Below are positions 18,323 through 26,931 of a stretch of 35,983 nucleotides of DNA, piece after piece. Each line of letters begins with the position of its first letter. The stretch's first letter is position 1. A model generated the notes under the pieces. The model was not told where the DNA came from, searched no databases, and worked only from the letters and a program-made list of their open reading frames with translations. A program made the position numbers and the translations under genes. Source of the DNA: Burkholderiaceae bacterium (GTDB taxonomy: Bacteria > Pseudomonadota > Gammaproteobacteria > Burkholderiales > Burkholderiaceae_E); the NCBI GenBank assembly GCA_019428955.1, contig JAHYJF010000003.1:1-35983 (forward strand), given 5' to 3'.

Positions 18323-19183
18323 ATGGCCACATTCAAGAAGGTCCTCGCGCTGGTCAACGATAGCGAGCGCTCCCGCGCCACTCTCGGGTTAGCCGCCCGG
18401 GTCGCGCGCGATCATGACGCCGGCCTGACCGCGCTCTACTGCGTGGAACAATCGCGCCACGCGCCCTACCTCGATCGCTCGATGACCAACACCTTGGTGG
18501 CCTTCGAGCGGCGCCGCGTGAACGCCGAGGAGTTGGTTGCCGATGTCGCGGAATCCGCGGGCACCACTATCAAATTCATCGCCGACGACGGTGATCCGGC
18601 GACCATCGCAGTGCGCGCCGGGCGCCTTCACGACCTGGTGGTGATCGGGCAATGGAACGCCGAGGATTCCGGATCGACGCCGGCCGACCTGTCCTACCGC
18701 CTGCTCATGGGAGCGGGCCGGCCAGTGCTTTTCGTGCCCCATTCGGGAGATTTCCAGGAATGTGGAATCAGGGTGCTGATCTCCTGGAACGCGAATCGGG
18801 AAAGCGCCCGCGCCGTCAGCGACGCACTGCCGATACTGTCACGGGCCAGCTTTGTCGAAGCGATCCAGTTCTCGAGTAATGGTGCCGGCGCCGGCGACGA
18901 CGAGCGCCTCGGAGGCCTGAGCGCCTACCTCGCCGCCCACGGAATCAACGCGGAAACCACCCGCCAGGTGCCGTCCAACCCGTCGATCAGCGAACGCATC
19001 CTGTCTCCCACCAACGTCGACGCGTCTTTCGCCGAGATGCTGCTGTCGCACGCCGCCGATCTCGGCGCCGACCTGGTGGTGATGGGGGGCTACGGGCACT
19101 CCCGTGGCTTCGAGCTGATCCTGGGCGGGATGACCCGCACTTTCCTGGCGTCGATGCCGATACCGGTGCTGATGTCCCACTAG
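18323..19183 (+). CDS. Universal stress protein, tandem UspA domains
   Basis: A 286-residue cytoplasmic protein with two UspA folds in tandem: domain 1 about residues 1-145 (KKVLALVNDSERSRATL, ending GRPVLFVPHSG) and domain 2 about 148-286 (IRVLISWNANRESARAV, ending MGGYGHSRGFELILGGMTRTFLASMPIPVLMSH). The second has an ATP-binding-like G-x2-G-x9-G segment, the first does not. Such UspE-like proteins are tied to stress survival. GGAGGAG lies close upstream of ATG 18323, and CATAAT about 30 bp further up is a possible -10. Confidence 0.9.
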   Translation: MATFKKVLALVNDSERSRATLGLAARVARDHDAGLTALYCVEQSRHAPYLDRSMTNTLVAFERRRVNAEELVADVAESAGTTIKFIADDGDPATIAVRAGRLHDLVVIGQWNAEDSGSTPADLSYRLLMGAGRPVLFVPHSGDFQECGIRVLISWNANRESARAVSDALPILSRASFVEAIQFSSNGAGAGDDERLGGLSAYLAAHGINAETTRQVPSNPSISERILSPTNVDASFAEMLLSHAADLGADLVVMGGYGHSRGFELILGGMTRTFLASMPIPVLMSH

Positions 19184-19188
19184 GAAAG

Positions 19189-19237
19189 GCCGCGCGGCTG
19201 GGCTGACCCGCGGCAGAATCGCGGCAGCACGCGCGGC
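19189..19237. terminator. Nested GC hairpin after the usp gene
   Basis: GCCGCGCG (19189-19196) pairs with CGCGCGGC (19230-19237), enclosing a smaller CCGCG/CGCGG stem. It lies between the usp stop and the end of the convergent Lrp remnant. It is likely a transcript-end structure; no U-tract follows. Confidence 0.4.
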
Positions 19238-19550
19238 TAGCGTTCGCTTACCGGCAGCGGCGCCAGGGGCTTGATCTCTTTTATGCAAATCGTCGAACGC
19301 ACGCCGGCGACGCCGCTGACGTGCAGCAGGCGATCGGTCAGGAAGCTCGACAACTCCTTGAGGTCGCGGGCCACAGCCTTGAGCGGGTAATTGAAATCGC
19401 CCGAGATCGTGTAGCACTCGACGATCTCCGGGAAACTGCGAATCTGGCGCTCCAGTTCGCGCTCGCGCGTGGACTGCTCGCGGTCGACCGACAGGCTCAC
19501 GAACGCCACCACTCCGTAGCCCAGCGCCTGCGGATCGAGCAGCGCGGCAT
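19237..19550 (-). pseudogene. Lrp/AsnC-family regulator remnant, N-terminal HTH lost
   Basis: The C-terminal RAM/effector domain of an Lrp-type regulator is intact and ends normally (AALLDPQALGYGVVAFVSLSVDR, FPEIVECYTISGDFNYPLKAV, LLHVSGVAGVRSTICIKEIKPLAPLPV-type segments). The usual N-terminal helix-turn-helix of about 60 residues is missing: upstream of about 19550 the DNA instead encodes ornithine aminotransferase on the other strand. There is no plausible start codon for the remnant. Lrp-type regulators often sit divergently beside rocD-type genes, which is the layout seen here apart from the missing middle. Confidence 0.85.
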
Positions 19551-19561
19551 TGCCGACGGAT

Positions 19562-20427
19562 CGGCCCGCATCGTCGTCGCCGCGGGCAACTTCGCCGGCC
19601 GCACCACCACCATCATCAGCTTCTCGAGCGAAGCGCAATACCGCAGCGGCTTCGGCCCCTGCACGCCAGGGTTCGACACCGTCGCCTAGGGCGATACGGT
19701 GGCGCTCGAGGCGGCCATCCGGCCGGAGACGGCGGCGTTCCTGGTCGAACCGATCCAGGGCGAAGCCGGGATCGTGGTACCCCCCGTCGGCTACCTGCGC
19801 GCGGTGCGCGAAATCTGCTCGCGTCACAACATCCTGATGATCGCCGACGAGGTCCAGACCGGACTGGGGCGCACCGGCAAGCTGCTGGCCTGCGACCATG
19901 AAGCAGTCAAGCCCGACGCCCCGATCCTGGGCAAGGCCCTGGGCGGCGGACTGTTGCCGATCCCGATGTTCCTGGCCCGTGCCGACGTGATGGCGGTGTT
20001 CCAGCCCGGCGACCACGGCAGCACTTTCGGCGGCAACCCGCTGGCCTGCGCGGTGGCGCGCACAGCCCTCGAGATCCTCGAGCGCGACCAGCTCGCGCAA
20101 CGCGCCGAAGAACTGGGTTCCTACCTGCTCGCGCGCCTTGGCGAGCTGCGGCACCCCGCGATCCGTGCGGTGCGCGGCCGCGGCCTGCTGATCGGACTCG
20201 ACCTCTGGCCGCAGTGGGTCAGCGCCCGCAGCTTTTGCGAGGAGCTGATGCGCTGCGGCGTGCTCAGCAAGGAAACTCACCAGAGCGTGGTCCGGCTCGC
20301 GCCCCCGCTGACCATCACCCGTGCGCAGGTCGATCAGGCGCTCGGCGCTATCGAAGCGGTTCTCGACACCATCACGAGTCCCCAGCCAAGCCCCACCCCC
20401 GTGCGCGGTGACGCACTGCCAGCCTGA
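19562..20427 (+). pseudogene. rocD: Ornithine aminotransferase remnant (5' truncated, in-frame TAG)
   Basis: The frame encodes RIVVAAGNFAGRTTTIISFS through to the normal C-terminus of a class III, RocD-like ornithine-oxo-acid aminotransferase. The family's roughly 125 N-terminal residues are absent. The cofactor aspartate (IADEVQTGLGRTG) and PLP lysine (LGKALGGG) remain. A TAG at 19687-19689 stands between GFDTVA and GDTVALEAA, where homologues have Tyr or Phe before GD, so TAC to TAG is a likely history. With both defects the gene cannot give a full enzyme. A methionine-started piece from 19699 is open to the end but lacks half of the fold. Confidence 0.88.
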
Positions 20428-20443
20428 AACCAAGGAGCAAGTA

Positions 20444-20899
20444 GTGACGCCAACCCTGCTGATGTGCGAACCAAGCAGGTTCGAGGTCTGTTACGTCATC
20501 AATCCGTGGATGCTTGGCCACGTCAACACCAGCAAGCGCTCGCTGGTGACCAGGCAGTTGAGCAAATTGCACCAGGCCCTGGTGCGGCACGCCGAGGTGA
20601 GGCTGATCGAACCGGCCGCTGGCTGCCCCGACATGGTGTTCACCGCCAACGCCGGACTTGGGGTGCTCGGCAACCGGGTCGTGCTGGCCAGATTTCGCCA
20701 TGGCGAGCGGCGTGGCGAGGAGCGCCATTTCGGGCAATGGTTCACCGCCCAGGACTTCGAAGTAGTGAACCTGCCCGCTGACCTTTCCTTCGAAGGCGCC
20801 GGCGACGCGCTGCTCGATCGCGCCGCGCCGATCGTGTGGATGGGCCGCGGCTTTCGTACCGACGAGCGGCAGCCTCAGCGCGCTGCCGCAGCGGCCTGA
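20444..20899 (+). pseudogene. ctlX: Amidinotransferase / dimethylarginine dimethylaminohydrolase-like (CtlX), 3' truncated
   Basis: A 151-residue N-terminal half of an arginine-deiminase-superfamily protein of the CtlX type, starting at GTG 20444 with AAGGAG six bases upstream. Conserved blocks are MCEPSRFEVCYVINPWM, PDMVFTANAG and FEGAGDALLD, up to GFRTDER. The family normally runs to about 300 residues, with the catalytic histidine and cysteine in the missing C-terminal half. The end (QPQRAAAAA) looks out of frame; one frame over, a short similar-looking stretch continues to a TAG at 20937-20939. It follows rocD by 16 bp as in an operon for arginine/ornithine breakdown. Confidence 0.82.
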
Positions 20900-20935
20900 G
20901 CTAGCGGCGCGCCAGGCCTGGCTCTACGATCGTGG

Positions 20936-22021
20936 CTAGGTCGCTGGTTTGGCCGAAGGGTGGGTGGCCTGGAAACTTGGGCGCGCCCGGGCACTGGCCA
21001 GCGCGCGGCTGACGTTGGGCGCCGCGGCCAACAGTTCTTCGCCGCCGGGCGAGCGCGCCAGGTAGTCGATGATCGGCACCAGCACCAGATCGGCAATGCC
21101 GAATGTTTCCCCGGTGATCGCGTTGTGCTCGCCGTAGGCGTCATCGAGTATCGCTAGATGGCGCGTAATTTCGACTCGGGCGGCAGCGATGACCCCGGCA
21201 TCGGGCTCGCCGCCGGGTCCTTTGGGAAACAGGTACTGCAGGACGTAGCGGCGGATCATCGCGTCATACAGGTATAAACTGGCCGCGCTCACCCACTGCT
21301 CGGCGCGCGCCCGCTCCCGCACACTCGCTGGCATGAGCGCCGGCTCGGGAAAGCACTCGTCGAGGTAGCGCACGATGGCGCTGGTTTCGAAGAGAATGAA
21401 GTCACCGTCGCGCAGCGCGGGGATGCGACCGAAGGGGTGCAGCCGCACCTGCTCCGCACTGTGCGGCGCGCGCTGGACCATTTCGTAGTGCAGCCCCTTT
21501 TCGGCCAGCGCGATGCGCACCGACCAGGTATTGGTGCTGCGGGGGTCGCCGCTGAGGGCAAGATTTGCTGCCGTGCCACGCGGATCGAGCATTTCGACCA
21601 GCCGGTTGAGACTCGAATTCCAGCCCGGGATGTGGGCATCGCGCATCCCGGGTTCACTGAAGCCGGAGTGGGTCAGCACCAGTTCGGTTCCCTCGTCGCA
21701 GGGCCGGAGCTCGACCAGCACCAGGGTTTCGAGCGCCGTCGTCGCGTCATCGACCCACTGCCAGGTGTAGGCGATCCGCGTCGGGCGCAGGAGCTCCCGG
21801 TATTCACCGGTGACCGTAAAAGTCGACCGGTCACGAGCTTCCATGGTCAGCCGATAGCCCTGTCCGACCCGAGCATCGAGCGCCACCTTGGGCACGGTCA
21901 TGCCCCGCGGCGCACACCACTTCGAGAGCTGGTCGCCAGCGACAAAGGCGTCGAAAACAAACTCTGGCGGTGCACTGATCCGGCGGGTCAGGCTGAGTTC
22001 AAAACTGGGTTTATGGGTCAT
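20936..22021 (-). CDS. SRPBCC (AHSA1-like) - glutathione S-transferase fusion protein
   Basis: A 361-residue two-domain protein. Residues 1 to about 150 form an SRPBCC/AHSA1-type domain (TRRISAPPEFVFDAFVAGDQLSKWCAPRGM near the start, TLVLVELRPCDEGTELVLTHSGF further on). Residues from about 153 to the end form a glutathione S-transferase with the thioredoxin-like N-terminal part (PRSTNTWSVRIALAEKGL), the glutathione-binding FETSAI (211-216) and the all-alpha C-terminal part. No stop or linker collapse separates them and the reading frame is clean. ATG 22021 has GGAGG five bases upstream. Its substrate is unknown; the SRPBCC pocket may hold a hydrophobic compound for conjugation. The gene ends against the truncated ctlX. 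Confidence 0.88.
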   Translation of the reverse strand: MTHKPSFELSLTRRISAPPEFVFDAFVAGDQLSKWCAPRGMTVPKVALDARVGQGYRLTMEARDRSTFTVTGEYRELLRPTRIAYTWQWVDDATTALETLVLVELRPCDEGTELVLTHSGFSEPGMRDAHIPGWNSSLNRLVEMLDPRGTAANLALSGDPRSTNTWSVRIALAEKGLHYEMVQRAPHSAEQVRLHPFGRIPALRDGDFILFETSAIVRYLDECFPEPALMPASVRERARAEQWVSAASLYLYDAMIRRYVLQYLFPKGPGGEPDAGVIAAARVEITRHLAILDDAYGEHNAITGETFGIADLVLVPIIDYLARSPGGEELLAAAPNVSRALASARARPSFQATHPSAKPAT

Positions 22022-22146
22022 GGCAACCTCCCTGCCCGGCCTCATCCGCCAGGGGCGCCTCCGAGGCACTCGCACCCGACGTTGACCATTCATTAACCTT
22101 TGGCTAATTTTAGACCCTTGCGGGTAGTGTGACCACTGCCACTGCC

Positions 22147-23475
22147 CTAGAGTTTTTCGATGCCGAAGAGACGGCCGCTGCCATCGAGCACCACCAGGCT
22201 TTCACCGACCGCGAGCAACGCGCCCACTGGCGCCTTGAGGCGCAGGCGCCAGCGTTCGCGGGCGTCATCGGCGAGGTCAAGGGCAACCAGTTCGTCGTGC
22301 TGCTGGCTGGGCACCACCAGCAGCGAGCCGACGAGCGCCGAGGCGTTGAGATCGCGCGATCCGATCATGTGGTTCGACACCCCGGTACGCAAGGCTTGAG
22401 CAAGCAGTCTGGCGCCAACGCGCCGGTAGAGCGTCAGAACCCCGCCGATGTGCGGCGTGTGGACAGCGTAGAGGCCGTCACCCGCGGCGATCGGCGCCAG
22501 CCAGCGCTGGCGCATGCCCAACGCCGGCCCTTCGGCGATGATCGTCAGCGCCGCCGGGTCGGTGCGCGAGCGACCAACCAGCACCAGTGCCGCGCCCTTG
22601 TCACCCGAGCGCACCGTCGCCAGGCTCGTCCGGCCATTGTCGGGGTCGACGAACGCGCGCAGTGTGATGTCCTCGAAAACCTGCGGCTCGGGCAGCGTGA
22701 TCGTGGCCAGCGGCGCGAGGCTGTGGCGCTCGGCATAGACGATCGCGGTGGCTTCAAAGGGGTCGCCGAGCACGCCATGGCGATATCGTCCGGCGTCGGG
22801 TCCGGCAAGCACCGCGAGGTGTGCGCCATCCTCGCGCCCGCCGGCCGCGCTGCCGAGGTCGACCAGCGTGGGCCGGGCATCGGGCAGCACGGCGAAATTC
22901 GAGCGTGCCGCTTCGCGCCAGACCGCTCCCTCGCGTTCGAAACGCACCAGGCGTGGTGCTGGTGGCGCCTGGTCGCGGCCGGCTCTGGCCCGAGGCCCTC
23001 TCGGGCTGCCCGGAGAGTGTTCGGCGCTGACCGCGATGATACCGGCCGCGAGGTTCACGAAGCCGCCGTGATCGGAAATCCGCGGTCCGAGGGTTGCGAC
23101 CATGGTGCAGTTCTCGATCACGCGCAGCCAGCCGGCGTTCGAGCGCCCGACGATCCGACCATGGCCAGCTGCCACCGGCGCGGCGGGGTCGAAGCCCTCG
23201 CCGATGGTTTCCCAGTAGCTGCCAACCAGCCGCAAGAGCGCCCCGGAAAGGGTCATCGCCAGGAATTCGTCTTCGCCCTGCGCGAGCGCTGCGATCAGCT
23301 CGGGTGCGACCAGCGGCATCAGCTCGGGAGCAGCGTTGCCGGCCCGCGCACTAGCTGCCCAGGCTCCGAGCGGCGCGCAGGCGCCGGCCGTAAGCGCCCG
23401 CAGCACGCCGCGGCGCGACTCGCGCGCTCACCAGCCTGCCGATCGATGCCATCCCCTCAGCCACTGCGCGGACAT
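22147..23475 (-). CDS. Tat-signal secreted protein of unknown function, in-frame TGA at codon 16
   Basis: From ATG 23475 (AGGAG eight bases upstream, 10 bp after the icmF stop) the frame gives MSAQWLRGWHRSAGW, a TGA at 23430-23428, and continues in the same frame with ARESRRGVLRALTAGACAP, a good twin-arginine signal with a hydrophobic core. The body (about 420 residues from the GTG at 23406) is rich in short beta-strand-like repeats with alternating hydrophobic residues, such as FVNLAAGIIAVSAE and GDGLYAVHTP, and could be a beta-propeller. I do not recognise a named family. The strong start and the intact Tat motif downstream suggest that the TGA interrupts a real gene; otherwise translation would need the GTG at 23406, which lacks a ribosome site and would remove the twin arginines. 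Confidence 0.7.
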
Positions 23476-23485
23476 GGCGGCTCTC

Positions 23486-26400
23486 CTACATGCTGCGCCG
23501 GTACTGGCCTCCAACTTCGAACAGTGCGCTGGTGATCTGCCCGAGCGAGCAAACCCGCACGGCCTCCATCAGCACCTCGAACACGTTGCGGTTCTCGATC
23601 ACCGCCGTCTGCAGGCGCGCCAGCATCGGACCCGATTCCTTGCTGTGACGCTGCTGAAAATCGCGCAGCCGCTCCAGTTGCGAGGCCTTCTCTTCGTCAG
23701 TGGAGCGCGCCAGCACGATCGTCTGCGAGGTCTGGTCACCATGCGGATTGCGGAAGGTGTTGACACCGATGAGCGGATATTCTCCGGTGTGCTTGAGGGT
23801 CTCGTAGTAGAGGCTTTCGTCCTGGATCCGGCCCCGTTGGTAGCCGGTTTCCATCGCCCCCAGCACCCCGCCACGCTCGGCGATACGTTCGAACTCGGCG
23901 AGCACCGCCGCCTCTACCAGCTCGGTCAGTTCGTCGATGATGAAGCTGCCCTGGTTGGGGTTCTCGTTCTTGGCCAGCCCCCACTCGCGATTGATGATCA
24001 TCTGGATCGCCATGGCGCGGCGCACCGACTCCTCGGTAGGCGTGGTGATCGCCTCGTCATAGGCATTGGTGTGCAGGCTGTTGGCGTTGTCGTAGGTGGC
24101 AATCAGCGCCTGCAGCGTCGTGCGGATGTCGTTGAAATCGACCTCCTGGGCGTGGAGCGAACGACCCGAAGTCTGGCAGTGATACTTGAGCTTCTGGCTG
24201 CGCTCGTTGGCGCCGTACAGTTCCTTCATCGCCACCGCCCAGATCCGCCGCGCGACGCGCCCGATCACCGTGTACTCGGGGTCCATGCCATTGCTGAAGA
24301 AGAAGCTCAGGTTGGGCGCGAAATCGTCGATGTGCAGGCCGCGCGCGAGATACGCCTCGACATAGGTGAAGCCGTTGGCCAGCGTGAACGCCAGCTGGCT
24401 GATCGGATTGGCCCCGGCCTCGGCGATGTGATACCCGGAGATCGACACCGAGTAGAAGTTGCGCACGCCGTGATGGACGAAATATTCGGCGATGTCGCCC
24501 ATGACCTTGAGCGAGAACTCGGTCGAGAAGATGCAGGTGTTCTGGCCCTGGTCTTCCTTGAGGATGTCGGCCTGCACCGTGCCGCGCACCGTGCTCAGCG
24601 TCCATTCGCGAATCTTCTCGTACTCGGTATCGGTGGGCTGGCGCTCGTTGTCGGCGACGAACTTTGCGACCTGCTGGTCGACGGCGGTGTTCATGAACAT
24701 CGCCAGGATGGTCGGAGCCGGACCGTTGATCGTCATCGACACCGAGGTGCTCGGATCACACAGGTCGAAGCCGTCGTAGAGCACCTTGAGGTCATCGAGG
24801 GTGGCGATCGAAACGCCCGAATTGCCGACCTTGCCGTAGATGTCGGGTCGCAGGTCGGGGTCGAAGCCGTAGAGCGTCACCGAGTCGAAGGCGGTCGACA
24901 GCCGCTTGGCCGGCATGCCCTCGGAGAGCAGGTGGAAGCGTCGGTTGGTGCGAAACGCGTCGCCTTCGCCCGCGAACATCCGGGTCGGATCCTCGTTCTC
25001 GCGCTTGAACGCGAACACTCCGGCGGTGTAGGGATAGGAGCCCGGAACGTTCTCGAGCATCAGCCACTTGAGCAGCTCGCCGTGATCCTCATAACGCGGC
25101 AACGCCACCTTGGGAATCCTGGTGCCAGACAGCGAGGTGCTGACCAGCGAAGTGCGAATCTCGCGGTCCCTGATACGCACCACGTACTCGTCGCCTGAGT
25201 AGGCCTTGCGCATGTCGGGCCACATTGAGAGCAGCTTGCGGGCGGCCGGATCGAGCTGGTCCTCGCGCTGCCCCGCCAGCTTCTCGAGTGCCGCGATGCT
25301 ATCGTCCGGCGCTCCCGCCTCAGGGGCACACGCCTCCCGCTCAGCGGCCAGCATCCGCGCGGCCGCGCGCAACTGCTGGACCTCGCGGGCCAGCTGCGCC
25401 TGGGTGCGGGCCTGGTCCTCGTAGTCGCGCAGCGCCGCGGAAATCTCCGCCAGGTAGCGCGCCCGGGCCGAGGGCACGATCGCGTTGGCGGAGCTGGTGT
25501 GGCGCACGCTGACCTTGGCCAGCCGACCCGGCGCGAGGGGGAAGCCGAGCTCGGCCAGGCGCGCGACGATCGCCTGGTAGAGCGCCGTCACGCCGTCGTC
25601 CTGGAAACGCGACGCCTGGGTACCGAAGACCGGCATCTGTTCGGCCGGCACCCCGAACGCCTCGCGATTGCGCTGCACCTGCTTGGCGACGTCGCGCAAG
25701 GCGTCCGCCGAACCCTTGCGATCGAACTTGTTGATCGCCACGAAATCGGCGAAGTCGAGCATGTCGATCTTCTCGAGCTGGCTGGCGGCGCCGAACTCGG
25801 GCGTCATCACATACAGCGAGGCCGACACCAGCGGCGCGATCGCCGCATTGCCCTGGCCGATGCCCGAGGTTTCGACGATGATCAGGTCAAAGCCCGCGAC
25901 CTTGCACGCCGCGATCGCATCGGGCAGCGCGCCACTGATTTCGCTGCCCGCTTCGCGGGTGGCCAGCGAACGCATGAACACGCGCGCTCCGCCATCACCC
26001 CACGGCCCGATCGCATTCATGCGGATGCGGTCGCCGAGCAGCGCGCCGCCGGACTTGCGCCGCGACGGATCGATCGAGATCACCGCCACCCGCAAGGCGT
26101 CGCCCTGGTCGAGCCGCAGGCGGCGGATCAATTCGTCGGTCAGCGACGACTTGCCCGCGCCACCGGTACCGGTTACCCCCAGCGTCGGCACCTTGCAGTC
26201 GGCCGCCGCGGGCTGCAACTGCGAGCGCAACTTGTCCAGACCCTTGCTGCCGGCACCGTTGTCGAGCACGGTGATCAGCCGCGCCAGCGCCCGCCAGGAT
26301 TTCTCATCGTGGCCGCCAAGCGCCGCGAGGTCGGTGCTCGCGCCCTTGGTCAGGTCGACGTCGGAGAGCTGGACCATCTCGCCGACCATTCCCTGCAAGC

Positions 26401-26812
26401 CCATGCGCTGGCCATCCTCGGGCGAGTAGATGCGGGTGACGCCGTAGCCCTCCAGATCACGGATCTCATCGGCGACGATCACGCCGCCACCGCCGCCGAA
26501 AATCCGGATGTCGGCGCCGCCGCGGCTGCGCAGCAGATCGATCATGTAGTGGAAGAACTCGACGTGGCCGCCCTGATAGGAGCTGATCGCGATGCCCTGG
26601 ACATCTTCCTGCAGGGCGGCGCTGACGATCTCTTCGACCGAACGGTTGTGGCCGAGATGGATTACCTCGACGCCCATCGACTGCAGGATCCGGCGCATGA
26701 TGTTGATCGAGGCATCGTGGCCGTCGAACAACGATGCGGCGGTTACAAAGCGCACCTTGTGGATAGGGCGATAGGTGGCCAGTTTTCTGGCCTCACTTTG
26801 ATCGTTCATCAT
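23486..26812 (-). CDS. icmF: Fused isobutyryl-CoA mutase (IcmF), adenosylcobalamin-dependent
   Basis: A 1108-residue three-part enzyme converting isobutyryl-CoA and n-butyryl-CoA. The N-terminal B12-binding domain has DGHDASINIMRR with the cobalt-ligand histidine H32. The middle MeaI-type G-protein chaperone has P-loop GTGGAGKS (215-222), switch region and NKFD (361-364). The C-terminal half is the acyl-CoA mutase large domain (SYPYTAGVFAFKREN, SISGYHIAEAGA). F600 and Q757 stand where methylmalonyl-CoA mutase has the substrate-selecting Tyr and Arg, so isobutyryl-CoA specificity is indicated. Start is ATG 26812 or the next ATG at 26809, behind AAGGGA. It would serve valine or butyrate carbon flow. 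It is divergent from an enoyl-CoA hydratase-like gene across a 20-bp palindrome. Confidence 0.96.
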   Translation of the reverse strand: MMNDQSEARKLATYRPIHKVRFVTAASLFDGHDASINIMRRILQSMGVEVIHLGHNRSVEEIVSAALQEDVQGIAISSYQGGHVEFFHYMIDLLRSRGGADIRIFGGGGGVIVADEIRDLEGYGVTRIYSPEDGQRMGLQGMVGEMVQLSDVDLTKGASTDLAALGGHDEKSWRALARLITVLDNGAGSKGLDKLRSQLQPAAADCKVPTLGVTGTGGAGKSSLTDELIRRLRLDQGDALRVAVISIDPSRRKSGGALLGDRIRMNAIGPWGDGGARVFMRSLATREAGSEISGALPDAIAACKVAGFDLIIVETSGIGQGNAAIAPLVSASLYVMTPEFGAASQLEKIDMLDFADFVAINKFDRKGSADALRDVAKQVQRNREAFGVPAEQMPVFGTQASRFQDDGVTALYQAIVARLAELGFPLAPGRLAKVSVRHTSSANAIVPSARARYLAEISAALRDYEDQARTQAQLAREVQQLRAAARMLAAEREACAPEAGAPDDSIAALEKLAGQREDQLDPAARKLLSMWPDMRKAYSGDEYVVRIRDREIRTSLVSTSLSGTRIPKVALPRYEDHGELLKWLMLENVPGSYPYTAGVFAFKRENEDPTRMFAGEGDAFRTNRRFHLLSEGMPAKRLSTAFDSVTLYGFDPDLRPDIYGKVGNSGVSIATLDDLKVLYDGFDLCDPSTSVSMTINGPAPTILAMFMNTAVDQQVAKFVADNERQPTDTEYEKIREWTLSTVRGTVQADILKEDQGQNTCIFSTEFSLKVMGDIAEYFVHHGVRNFYSVSISGYHIAEAGANPISQLAFTLANGFTYVEAYLARGLHIDDFAPNLSFFFSNGMDPEYTVIGRVARRIWAVAMKELYGANERSQKLKYHCQTSGRSLHAQEVDFNDIRTTLQALIATYDNANSLHTNAYDEAITTPTEESVRRAMAIQMIINREWGLAKNENPNQGSFIIDELTELVEAAVLAEFERIAERGGVLGAMETGYQRGRIQDESLYYETLKHTGEYPLIGVNTFRNPHGDQTSQTIVLARSTDEEKASQLERLRDFQQRHSKESGPMLARLQTAVIENRNVFEVLMEAVRVCSLGQITSALFEVGGQYRRSM

Positions 26813-26855
26813 TGGTTCCCTTCGAGGCGCCTTGATATTATCCGGAAAAGGTAAA

Positions 26856-26875
26856 TGACGTTTACGTAAACGTCA
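26856..26875. promoter_or_regulatory. Perfect 20-bp palindrome in the icmF divergent promoter region
   Basis: TGACGTTTACGTAAACGTCA is its own reverse complement over all 20 bases and lies 44 bp from the icmF start and 57 bp from the enoyl-CoA hydratase-like start. It resembles, from memory, the ACGT-centred sites of LiuR-type MerR regulators of branched-chain amino acid and acyl-CoA catabolism. No such regulator gene is in the window. Confidence 0.7.
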
Positions 26876-26931
26876 GCTAGATCAGTCCCACAGACCGCAT
26901 CCGTTCCGACCAGTCAGGAGGCTGGCCAGCC

